Positions 49,923 to 60,700 of a stretch of DNA of 64,000 nucleotides are shown in pieces. Positions within the stretch are counted from its first letter, which is position 1. The number at the start of each line of letters is the position of its first letter. Made by a program: the position numbers and the translations under genes. The notes beneath the pieces are model-generated. The model searched no databases. It saw only the letters and a list, made by a program, of their open reading frames with translations, and was not told the origin of the DNA. This stretch comes from Amoeboaphelidium protococcarum (lineage: Eukaryota > Aphelidiomycota > Aphelidea): positions 1,118,687-1,182,686 of the forward strand of contig JALECJ010000257.1 in the NCBI GenBank assembly GCA_023515745.1, read 5' to 3'.

Positions 49923-50248
49923 ATAACTAAATTATTTTGATTGACTCTTTTAATATTGATTTAGTTCATTTCAATAGCAAGTTAATTACTTGACAATTAA
50001 ATACTCTTAAATGTACTGGATAATGAACCACTTTACAGGTAGCCAGCCTCCATGATCAGTTTGTTAATCAGCTGAGCGACCAATCGCTTCCGCTCAGTTT
50101 CTTCTCACGGCGTAAAGTCTGCAATAAAATTCGCAATTTGTTCATCCAGCCAACCAGCTTTTGCATCAACCATTTGTAAAATAATATCTTGAACTCTCTG
50201 GATAGAGCAAAATACCGGATAAACTCATATATAATATATACTCATTTA
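49923..50248. other. Intergenic region, with a short minus-strand frame
   Basis: About 330 bp. A minus-strand frame from an ATG at 50171-50173 reads 22 residues and meets TGA at 50105-50107. The same frame then continues with sequence that also looks protein-like. I do not call it a gene, see findings. A TATATAAT lies at about 50227-50234 before the next ATG. Confidence 0.35.
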
Positions 50249-51451
50249 ATGTGCATATAATGGATAAAGCCAATCGCGGCTACTTGTATCCATAATAATC
50301 TTGAGGCTGCCTCTCTAATGGTGGGCTACTCGTCTATTGTGCTCTGGATGTGCGCCCAACTACCTCAAGTGATTAAGAATTATCGATAAAGTAATGCAGA
50401 ATCGCTGAGCTTGTTATTTTTGTTTATTTGGTTTTGTGGCGATTTATCTAATCTGCTTGGCTGTCTATTCACTGATTAGATGCCATTTCAGTTGTATTTG
50501 GCCTGCTACTTTGTCTTTCTCGATCTCATATTGTTATCTCAGTACTTGTACTATGTCACTTACAGGCAGCGGCGAAGTCATCCGTCATTCCAGCGATTGT
50601 TTAACACTCCTCATAAAGATGTGGATCATCCTAATGAGTATACTGGACTTTTGAGTGATTAGTAAAGTGGATTAAAACGTCATCCGTAGCATCATCACTA
50701 TCGAGTGTAAAGTCTTGGCGTTGGCAATAAGACTTTAAGGTACATGACATTTATCTGTATGTTAATAGCTGTGACTAGCGCTCACTCTTAAACTCAATTT
50801 CTCTCCGTATTTGGGGTCAAGAATCCTCCGGCTATTGAGGATCCGCCGTAGAGTTAGTTTCCACCTGATGCTGGTCATGGCGGTGGTAATGGTGGTAGTG
50901 GAGATAAAACGCGTGAGATTGTTGGTACAGTGTTTGCATGGATCTCCCTAGTATCTTATCTTTGCTCTCGAATGCCTCAAATCATAAAAAATTATTAGTA
51001 ATACGTGCAGAAGAAGATGCATGGAGTTGGAAATGGTATGGAAGGATTATCGATTTGGTTATTTGCTTTTGCCGTCATGGGTAATCTCACTTACTCGCTG
51101 TCTATATTCCTCAAGGCTTACAGTGTTGACACTGGAACATCTTCAGATGGTTACGGTTCAAAATATATCATTGGCAAGTCTTTACCGTATCTCATGGGAT
51201 CGTTAGGAACGTTGGTGTTTGATTTTGTGATATTTGCCCAGTGGGTAATGTACTCTGAGCCAGCAAGTACTTCCTCCCAGATGCTTATTAACAAAGATCG
51301 TTCTCCATTCACTGACTTTGATGATTAGTCTTGTGATGGTGGGGATCTATTTCTGTCATATGATGATGATTGTGATGAGGTGTCTGCTCTATCGGAGGTT
51401 AATAAGACTCGAGAGATGCGCAAGCAGTCTTCATCGCGATCTGTAATGTGA
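50249..51451 (+). CDS. PQ-loop vacuolar/lysosomal transporter, Ypq/PQLC2-like
   Basis: 401 codons. Two PQ-loop motifs are present: 'AQLPQVIKNYRQ' in the first half and 'SRMPQIIKNYQQ' in the second. The halves are separated by a 90-residue Pro/Gly/His-rich loop (about 145-240). Each half has three to four hydrophobic helices, giving the expected seven. 'ESLSLLFLFIWFCGDLSNLL' and 'GLSIWLFAFAVMGNLTYSLS' are the typical second helices. Ypq1-3 in yeast and PQLC2 in animals export cationic amino acids from the vacuole or lysosome. The first 20 codons of the frame (ATG at 50249) are the natural lead. The cytosolic tail is acidic. Confidence 0.85.
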
Positions 51452-51742
51452 ATTTATGAATTGTATTATACTTGTATATTAGAAATTGACTTTTAAGAGG
51501 ATTTGTATTTGATTTGTCAAGTAACAGCATAGTTTATCAATTCTTCGTAATAAGGTGTGTGAATGGATCAAGTTTGAGAGCGAAATATAGGCTGTTCTTC
51601 ATTCTCTTTATATAACGTTTAGACAACATAGAAATTAAAAATCAATATGTAATAAAGTAGTTAAATTATTGCTTATTATTCGCAGTACCAAGCGCCAATA
51701 GAGATATATGTACAATGCAACCACAGAAGAGATACCTGCCAT
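51452..51742. other. Convergent intergenic region
   Basis: About 290 bp between two stop codons. AT-rich 3' UTR-like sequence. No gene is seen. Confidence 0.5.
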
Positions 51743-52879
51743 TCAAGAGCATAGTTGATCACGATATAGTCGTTTGAGGACCAAAAAGTTCTATCGAAGA
51801 CACTTATAAGCATCCTATGCCCCGTGAATGCCACTCTAGATTTAGTATTCATTCATCTGAGCCATCATTGAATGCATAATATCATCGCAATTAGTCAAAT
51901 GGTCTACACTTGGATCGCCTTCTACCGCATCATCACAATCACTAAGCTTATCATTGAGCCAACTGAGATTCTCAATCATTTAACTAACATGATTAAATTA
52001 ACGCTTTATATACCTCCATTCTGATTTCTGCGATTTCTTTGCACCCACGTCTTCCTGCTACTGAGTAACATCATCTTGATACGTGATATGCTACTCATCA
52101 ACAACAACTTGGCATTCTATATTCAGTTCAGTGCTACCCTCATCAATAGTATCCACTACCAATTATATATCGCTGGAGGGAACCTCAGAGGCAGCCAGAA
52201 ACACGTTGGGTGATTAGCTAATGGCGGCGGCGGCAATGATATCAGACTTCTTCTTTCTACCTCGGCGCTTCTTTACACCACTTTACGCGTCAACACTAAT
52301 CATAGTCTATTTAACACCATCACTGCCAATATCTCTTGATACTTGCCGCCTCTTTCGCCTGACATTCTAGCTATCATCAAGGCAGAATAAGCAAATGTAA
52401 TCAGAGATGTCATCTTCTAACCCGACGCACTGAGTATGTAGAAAGTATTTGCACTGATCACACTGCACATAGTCAGATTCTTGTATATCATGCGCTTAAT
52501 TATCACCAGATATCTAGCATATACACCTAAATGTCGGCATCTTTATGTCCCTTTGTAAATGAGATTTAAAGTGAATTTCTAATAATTTGAAAGGGTAAAC
52601 GATAAAAACAGGAGAAAAGACATGCGCCTCAATTACAATACAGTACCATCTAATAAACATTTATCAATATTATACAAATTTGGAGGGAATGTAACCGTCA
52701 CCAATGACTTTGAATTGAGGTCCATCAAATTTCAGCAACTGGCACCAAACATAATGGGGATGACGTGTCCTATGAACAAGTACGTAGTCCCCTTCAGAAG
52801 CTTTCAGCATATTATTGATTGCCATATATGACTTCTTTGAATAATCCCTAATCACTCTTCCTAATACAGACTCTGCCAT
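51743..52879 (-). CDS. PHD-finger protein with N-terminal chromo/Tudor-like part (one intron, 52628-52675)
   Basis: 363 codons after removal of a 48-nt intron. The first exon carries 'GDYVLVHRTRHPHYVWCQLL' and 'YIPSKF', looking like a Tudor/PWWP/BAH-type reader. After the intron come 'KLLEIHFKSHLQ' and a PHD finger at about 105-165: C-x-C, 'YVQCDQC', 'HTQC' and 'ICLFC'. A basic segment (KKRRGRKKKS) follows, then a Ser/Gln-rich linker and a C-terminal helical part. The intron is required because the unspliced frame meets TGA after 'SKFVQY'. GT at 52675 to AG at 52628 keeps phase 0. It is probably a chromatin reader. The N-terminal call is weak. Confidence 0.65.
52628..52675 (-). other. Intron in the PHD gene, 48 nt, with an in-frame TGA
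   Basis: GTATAAT at the 5' end and TTGAG at the 3' end. The length is a multiple of three and contains the only in-frame TGA. If it were retained, the protein would stop after 71 residues. Confidence 0.65.
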
Positions 52880-53163
52880 CGAATAAAAGTAAAATTAATC
52901 TCTTTTATTTATATTAAGCTGATCTACTATTTAGAATGTAATTATTGTCTGCAAGAGATAAAAACCTTTAGAAAGTTTTTGAGATAAAGGGATCAATACA
53001 TCTATGCACACTCTAAGGGGTCACCAACATTTAACGTGTTTGGATCACAGGTCGGAGTTATTTTCAAAGTCAGCTTTTTTATAATTTAATTATTCATCAC
53101 TTTTCCATTCTATATAGTTAGTATTCTGGCAATACATATAGTATAATCTATAGAATTGATATC
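52880..53163. other. Divergent promoter region
   Basis: About 280 bp between two divergent start codons. AT-rich, with TATTTATATTAAG near 52904-52916. No gene is seen. Confidence 0.5.
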
Positions 53164-54660
53164 ATGCGTGTGATCATCTCCTTATTGTGCATGGTTCACA
53201 TCATGGCGATATTGGTCGCGTCAGCTAGGTATAGAAAGCGTATTCGTGCTGTTGAAGATCCATTCCCTGCGGATTAAATGCCTGACAGTAGTTTATATGA
53301 AGTAGCTTAGAAGCTCTACACACAATCTGATAGTCCTCCAGAATTTATAAAGGGTGAATCGGCTGATCACTATTTTCGTCGATTATTACCGTATTGCTCT
53401 CAAGATCTGGCTAATGTGCTGCAAGTGTCGCGTAGATTCAGTAGAGTCCTTAGCCATCTACCTAACTAATGGTGCCTGGAGTACCGCATGTTGTATCAGT
53501 TATATCGTTCAATGTCTGAATTTGTTATGCAGGATTTGAGACAGTAAATTCTAACGCGTCGTATCATACAGGTTGAATATTTAAATGATGGTATTAAAGA
53601 TTTCTTCATATTGCTTTAGGATATTGCTGCTAAATATGGAGATGGCTGGAATCGAAATTTGGTAGTTATAGAGCTTTCTATTCTCGATGTTGCAGCATTA
53701 AAAGAAGTACTGCAAATCTTGACAGAAATCAAGTTCGACTAGCTTCATGTGAAAATATCAAGTATCATTTGCGTCGATCTTGATATTGAGAGTGATTAGA
53801 CTCACAATGTTATCTCCTTGGATGAGAATTCCTAGATGGAAGTCGTATACTTATAACAAGAATTTTTTAATGAGCTAGAGCAGTTCCCTAACTTGCATTC
53901 AAGTGTACAATTGAATATATAGTTGGAGATGTAGCTGGATTTGCCAGAATTGGAAGGTGTAGATTTTGGTCTTCCAATGGTATTCGATGAAATTTTATCA
54001 TAATACGAGAGGTACTGGTAAACTCTTCGTATGTTATGCTACATTAATACGGTACCTGACCATATACACTAAATCTTTTTGGCGTTTGAATAAAAAGTCC
54101 CTAAAACCGTACACTATATCCTTGAGTTTGGCGCTGATGTCTTGCTACACCATGAGGAAATGAAGCACATGTATAACAATCTTGTTCTTACAGTTGGCGT
54201 TGAACGTATCGTTGTTGAATGCGCAGAGTAATGCGAACTCTTTGATGATATAGAGCTCACTTATAAGCTGAACAACACGGCGGTTCATGATATTGAGATG
54301 CAAATCTTCCGCCCATAGATTGAAGGACTTTAAATGTTTGGTTCTGTAGTGAAGGAGGTTGCTAAAAAATGGCCATAAGGTAAGGAAGTGATGGAAGATA
54401 TTTAGATCAACATTTTTCAAAGTGAGGATTCGGTTCAGGAATTCGCAGACTACATTGCTCCAGTACTACCTCTGATTAAAGCTAAACGCATCTCTGTTGT
54501 TTATGACTTCGTTTATCAGCCCCCTCCAAATTTTAGAGAACGTCTTATGGATATCGTCTCTAAGTATTAGATGCCTTCCTTTTCAGAAGGTGTTAGTATA
54601 CTTGGTCAAGTGAAAATGGTAGACTAGTTTCAGCGAATACAAGACGAGGCAGAAACCTGA
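53164..54660 (+). CDS. Secreted F-box-like protein, unrecognised family (copy 1)
   Basis: 499 codons. A signal peptide (MRVIISLLCMVHIMAILVASA) is followed by a basic stretch (RYRKRIR) that could be a processing site. At about residues 70-115 there is an F-box-like helix set ('LLPYCSQDLANVLQVSRRFS', 'WCLEYRMLYQLYRSM'). The remaining 350 residues alternate helices with short hydrophobic strands ('LVVIELSILDV', 'FDQLHVKISSIICVDLDI'), like a solenoid. An F-box protein should be cytosolic, so the signal peptide is odd. A second gene 1.3 kb downstream has the same plan. The family is unknown to me. Half the Gln are TAG/TAA. Confidence 0.6.
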
Positions 54661-54999
54661 AGAAGCCCTGTTGCTGACTGATGTTGTCAATGTCGCTGAT
54701 ATAGATATAGAGCATGATTTAATAGATTTATTTTTGATGCACATATTTGATACTCCACAAATAATCCATTCTCAAATTTGAGTTTTGTCATGAGATGTCT
54801 GTAACGTTGCAAAATTAATGCGAAATCACACTTCGTGTTACGCATTATGGTCAGCAGGCGTTACATGCTCCAATGATACGCGCCGAATCTACTATAAGTC
54901 ACAACATGATTTCATAGCAATGTAGTATCTTGCATTCTTCTCTCTTAATATAATTGAATTGAATTAAACCCCTTAATAGAATTAATCAAGTACATTAAA
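54661..54999. other. Intergenic region, no gene seen
   Basis: About 340 bp between two plus-strand genes. AT-rich, with no repeat or gene supported. Confidence 0.5.
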
Positions 55000-55560
55000 A
55001 TGATGATATTTTAGAACAAAACGTCTTTTGCACTGATGATGTTCATAATGCTGCTTGGTATTACTCACGCAGAGACTGACGCGGCTACGTGTGGGAATGG
55101 CGTGTCTTGCCCGGCTGGCCAATGCTGTAATAGTGGTAAATGTGGCAATGGAGAAGCTTTTTGTGGCGTTGGATGTTTATCCGAGTTTTCTGATGCCTGC
55201 TACCCTGACGACTATATGCGCTTCTCAACTTCTACTGATGGCACTTGCGGCAAAATCAGCAAGAATCACGGTAAGCTCTGTCCTCAAGGTCAATGTTGTT
55301 CCTACTGGGGATATTGTGGTAACGAAGAACAGCACTGTAGCGCTGGTTGTCAGAAGAGTTATAGTTTTAAAAACTACGATACGAGCTGTAAAGCTGATGT
55401 AAAGACACGTACATCTACTGATGGTACGTGCGGTCCTGCTACGGACGGTTCATCCATTGTCTGCCCAGGCTCACAGTGCTGCAGCTAACATGGATATTGT
55501 GGTACAACGGATCAGCACTGCGGTACTGGGTGCAACAAACTATTTGGTAAGTGTCAATGA
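55000..55560 (+). CDS. Secreted chitin-binding protein with three hevein (CBM18) modules
   Basis: 187 codons. A signal peptide (about 1-26) is followed by three Cys-rich modules at about 30-65, 80-125 and 135-182. Each has the hevein pattern C...CP.GQCCS..G.CG....HC..GC ('CPQGQCCSYWGYCGNEEQHC', 'CPGSQCCSQHGYCGTTDQHC'). The first module lacks the aromatic 'Y/WGYCG' part ('CPAGQCCNSGKCGNGEAFC'), so its sugar pocket may be weak. CBM18 modules bind chitin or GlcNAc oligomers, and are common in fungal cell-wall proteins. In an aphelid it could coat the cyst wall. It lies between the two secreted F-box-like genes. Confidence 0.85.
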
Positions 55561-55929
55561 AATGTGCCCCACGCTGATTATGTTTGAAGTTTTGGTTTTT
55601 ATGAAAATGATGAATGAAATTAGTATTTTATTATTTGAGTATTCAATACTCTAGATATACGTGACCTTGTCAATTTACTTTGTTAAATTATAGTACTTAC
55701 TCCTGAATTCAATAAACTTTACAACTTGATACTTTCAGGAGAATTTAAACGCGTGAACTATCTGATACCACGTGGGCTTCAAATTCGGAATTTAAAAATT
55801 TCAACTTCCGACGCTGAAATTTAAACTTTTTACATGACTCTATTGATAAGCAAATTCTCCTTTTATTTGTAGAGTAATAGGGAACAGGCTCTCTGAACAG
55901 TCCGCAATATTGATAGAGCACGCGTAAAT
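55561..55929. other. Intergenic region with A/T inverted repeat
   Basis: About 370 bp, AT-rich. The stretch near 55779-55830 contains several short related words (AAATTCGGAATTT, AAATTTCAACTTCCG, GAAATTT) that could fold weakly. An ACGCGT lies at 55749 and a CACGCGTAA at 55920, just before the next ATG. No gene is seen. Confidence 0.45.
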
Positions 55930-57399
55930 ATGATAAAGGTCACTATTATTCATTGGCTAGTAATCGCATTGAAACTACTGAAAATACAAGCTGGTCTCCT
56001 TTCGCTAGATAGAAACGCACTCAATTCCATAGCAGCCAAGATTACCGGTGATATTTCTTAGCCGGGAATAGGATAATCTGTTGAAGGATATTTCGCTGAA
56101 GTGGCTCAGTCATGTCGAGATTACACGTCCTTTCAGCTAGTATCACCAAAAATCAAAACACTTTTGGATGAGAATAGGGAGCGCAAAGAGTGGTGCTTGT
56201 AAATGAATTTCCTTCAATATGCCTTTGATTAGCTTAGAAGATTTGTTGATGTGGATCATGAAGAAGATATCGTTCTTAGGCGCGAGGTGAGGCTATCTTT
56301 AAATCGACTGCAGGGCAATCAAGTCTTTAACACGCTATCTGACGATTTTGCGAAACATAAAAAGCTATGGACCTCTGTTGGGCTCAGATTCATATTTGAA
56401 GGTGACTGTCGCCACGAATATTTCATAAAAGATATGTAGTTTGTACTGAAACAATTAACATTTGGTAAGGTGTTCATTCAATGTAAGGTGAGCATACAAA
56501 CGATCGCGTCTAGATCATAGTCAGCTAACGAGAAAAGCATCGCTGTTCGCCTTGAGCAAGACTACTCAATGCAGGTATAATTGGAGACTGAGCTGATGAT
56601 CGAGAAACTCCATAAATAATTTGGAGAGCTCCTTTAAAGAAAACCTGTTTTTGTGAACATAAAATCCCGGATGATGTTGATTGTTTCACTTGCGCACAAA
56701 GATCTTGGCTACTTTGAGAGAATTAGCTTGGATCAGTCTGTGAAATCTGTTTTGCCCTTCATTAAAGATCTCTACATCTAGGCGTATTACGAAACTAATT
56801 CGGATGCTATAGACAATATGCTGTAGATGCTAGTCGGGTATGAATTTGGATTTTAAAGTGTTACGGTCGGATATAAAGTGCTTCGTCTGATGCGCTCTGA
56901 AGATAGAGTAAGTTCCATCTACTAGAGAATGAAGTTCAGATTTGGTACAGATATCCATGTTTTGAAGTTGTCGTTTGAATCTAAGGGTTTCGCAAAGTAT
57001 GGTGAAATCTCAAGGTGGGAGTCTTAACTGCTTGACGCGCCTGTTGTGCCTGGTAGTACGTTTGTGAGGGTTCGTTACGTTGAAGAGTTTATTGAATTGC
57101 TTAGCGACCTTGCTTAGATTCGTGAACATCAGGGAGCTCCAACGAATGTTGTTGGCGACCTGAAAATTGGACTGCAAGTATCCAAGTCCGATTTAAATCT
57201 GATAATTAACAAATTGATTCCAAATTTGGTTAATATTAAGGCGCGAAGCATTCAAGTATTCCTATAATTGACCTCTATGCCTATCTATAAAATTATTCAG
57301 TAGATTTAAGCAGCTGTAAAATCCTTGTAACATCAGGATTGCTCTATCAAGCTCTATATCAAAACCGCGATTGATTGCTCTCTTATGGTTTCAGTTTGA
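55930..57399 (+). CDS. Secreted F-box-like protein, unrecognised family (copy 2)
   Basis: 490 codons. The N-terminus (MIKVTIIHWLVIALKLLKIQAG) is a signal peptide or anchor. An F-box-like segment lies at about 50-105 ('EGYFAEVAQSCRDYTSFQLV', 'WCLQMNFLQYAFDQLRRFV'), in the same place as in the gene at 53164. The rest again alternates amphipathic helices and hydrophobic strands ('WTSVGLRFIFEG', 'VFIQCKVSIQTI'). Identity with copy 1 is low by eye, so these would be old duplicates. The product is probably secreted or lumenal. I recognise no published family. Confidence 0.6.
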
Positions 57400-57705
57400 G
57401 TGCAGCGTTGAATGATCATGATGAATAAACTTTTATTACTAAGTGTATCTGACGTGACTTACTGATTAAATCTAGCTGATCTTTAACAGCGTTTATCAAG
57501 TCATTTAACGATGATAAGCATCTGCTATCAAAGATTCCTCATAACTTTCAAATTCTACGCGCTGAGGTACATGAAAAACTTGAGTACCGTAGGACGATAG
57601 ATTTAAATTCTTGCAGAGCAGCTGTCGCGCGATTCGTCAAACTTTGTTTCATCGTTTCTCTAACTCTCTCATTTCTGAAACTCATCACATCGGTCCCGTG
57701 GAGAT
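57400..57705. other. Intergenic region, no gene seen
   Basis: About 305 bp before the channel gene. It is AT-rich with a CT-rich tract near 57655-57685. No gene is seen. Confidence 0.5.
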
Positions 57706-60700
57706 ATGGCTGAACAACAGTATCCTCATAGTGGTGATAAACCAGTAGTTCCTCCTACTATCTTCATTTAAGGTATCTTATATTGTTACTGTGTCTTGAT
57801 AAATATCTAATGAATCCATTTGACATATTTATGTAGATGAATCCCTGAATGAAGTCAAAGCATCGCAGTCATCATTGCACAAAGCCGTAGATGAATTCTC
57901 AGCCGTCTCTGGGAATCAGACTGAGTTTTCTTAGGAATAGAGACCAAAAACTTCGCCAGCTAGTTTGACGTCCAACTCTATGGACAGGGCGCCCAGTGGG
58001 GGCAAATCCGGTATGTTGTAACCGCAGTCTTCATTGTCCTACCAGCTGAAACCGGACCGCTCGTCTCGCTCTCTGGCCGCAACGTCAATCCTGCCACCGC
58101 GCTCAGTGTCCAAATTGTCATCTATTGCTGATTTTTTTGAGAAGACTGGTAGCAAATTGCCTAACTCTGGTAGCACTGGAACAGATGTATTTGCAAAGAA
58201 TCGCTCTATAACATCAGCTAGCCAGTCAAGCTCTAAATCAGATGTATTTGGGTCCGAGCGGAAGACTAGCATAAGTGGTGTTAGATCTAGCATTACCGGT
58301 GGCAGGGCAGAGAGTTTTATGGATACCGAAACTGCCATTTTTACTTTAAATGACAAGGAAGGAGGTACCACTAAGCTGACTGGTTATTCGTTGGGATTAT
58401 TTTCGCCTGAGAATCGCTTTAGAATGTTTCTTCATCGCTTGATAAGCAGAAAATGGTATTAGCCTGTAATAACCTTATTGACGTTTATAAACTGGATCAT
58501 ATATGCCAGCATGAGTTTTCAGAAAAGGTAGAAGCGTTAGGATGAGTTTGGATTCATGTGGTAGGATTATGCCCTTCTCGCGGTCTTTATCATGTACACT
58601 CTAGAGATAATTGCTAAATGCATTGTGTACGGATTTTTTATCCGCGGAAATTACACTTTAGTGGATAAGATTGAATATTATCTCTTGAAATATCTATACA
58701 ATTCTGACGTGGAGCCGCTTGATTATTTTGAAGCCAATCATACATTCTGGAAGTCAGCCGGTAATTAGTTTGACTTTGCTATCTGCATGTTCTTTTGGAT
58801 TTATGTTGCTATAAGTTAGACTGGTAGTGTTTGGGTCCTTGTCTTTAGAACATTATCAGCAATGCGACCATTTAGATTACTGCTTCTGGTATCTAGAGGT
58901 CTCTCAGTGATCACTCGTTCTGTCACAAGTTCGTCCAAATTGCTCGGCAAAGTCTTGGTGTTTATTACATACATTTATCTATTTTTGGCTATAACTGGAG
59001 TATAATTTCACAAAGGAACTCTTGCTAGGCGTTGCGTTTTGGAGTCCACTGACGGTAATGGCCTAGTGAGTAATCAAATGGTTAAACCTATTAAAGCTTG
59101 TGGATCTTATGAGATGCAAGATGGTAGTATTATGACCGCCAAGTATCATCAAGGTGTTCCGCAAGGATATGCTTGTCCTTATCCTCAAGTGTGTAAGTAC
59201 ATGGAGACTGCCAACGAGAAGCCTTTTGGATTTGTGTCCTTTGATAACATATTCTCTGCGACTTTCTCCATATTTCAATCTGCCACTGAGTAAGGTTGGA
59301 CTCGTACAATGTATATGTCGATGGATGCTTAAGATTGGTCCTCTTTCATATACCATGTCTCCGTGATACTTTTAGTAGATTTCATTCTGATGAATATGTT
59401 GGTGGCTGTCATTTCGGAGACATATTCAAGTATCAAAAGTCAGTACCAGGAGGCTTTGGTAAAGGAGAGAAAGAGAAAGCAAATTCTGTAGTAAACTGCC
59501 AATGGTTGGAAATTGACAAAGGAAGGTAATAAATTTGACACTCGCTCAGTTCTCTACGAATATGCCAAGTTTATCACAACCTCTTAATGGTATAGGTATG
59601 TCGTTGTTGCCGCCTCTCTGCTGTCTCTTTCCACTGTGTTGATGGACTAGAAGTATGTAAACGATGAAGGCATGCTGCAATTAACATACTCGCTAGATTT
59701 AATGTTGCTTGTATTTTTCACTGCAGATGTGTTAATTCAATTCAATGCTTTGGAAAATGGCGAGAAATTCTATCACGGCAAACAAAGGCTATTTGATACT
59801 TTTTTGGTGATTGGAAATGCGTTGATTGATATTCCCTAGGTCAGAAGGAGTCCAGTCGCCAAATATTTAAGTTTGTTCCAGATTTTGAGATTTTAAAGAT
59901 TGGCGGAAGCATTTCCTAGACTGTAGAAGACTCTGAAACTGGCCTTTGGTGATTTGTAAAGCTTCTTTAGTGTCATTCTGTTTGTGATTATGATTCTGTC
60001 CACCTTTGCCACTATGGCGATGCAGTTATTCGGTGGGCATATGGAATTTCTGGATCCTAATAGCCCTGATTCTAACTTTGACAGCTTTTTTGAAGCCTTC
60101 CTAACTACTTTTTAGTGTATGGTGTCTGACAATTGGACGGATCCTTTGTACAGCGGTCTGTTTTCGTAGTAAGGTAATACGGTGGGATTCTTCTTCTCTG
60201 GCATCTTCTTTACATGCCTGTTCATAATGTGTCATTCCGTGGTGGTGGATCTTGCTGTTGCCGTATTGCTTGAGAATTTTGAGTTTCAAGAAGAGGAGAA
60301 GAAGTTTGGACAAGTGGTTTAGCTTTTGAACAAAATTGATGGTGCTTCATAGTAAGACTAGTCTAGCTACTTTAGCAAATGGAATCCTTTTACTTATTTG
60401 CGTCCAAGTCCCCGCATATTGTCTGTGAAGTAGTTGCCGTAGTAGTTTCGTGCCAAAATTCGTGCTGTCTATCATAATGAGTTTGTAAAAGGGTACTCTG
60501 ATGATTCTTCAAAGTTATGGAAGGATAATGGCGATGATGAATCTGATTATGTTGGCCCATGGAAGCTGTTTAAAAGAGCTTTGAGGGAGAAGATGTTTGG
60601 CAAGGATTCTGCTGCAGTGAACGATTCGAAGGATCCGTCATCTGCATAATAAGATTAAGACGATCAGGGGGCAGTTGAGAGCACTATTTTGGATGACGGA

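Noticed and set aside
50105-50173. Selenocysteine UGA call
   Set aside because: No selenoprotein family or SECIS-like structure is recognisable. It is kept only as an open observation.
55779-55830. Possible hairpin terminator or small RNA
   Set aside because: The repeats are short and AT-rich with mismatches, not enough to call a structure.
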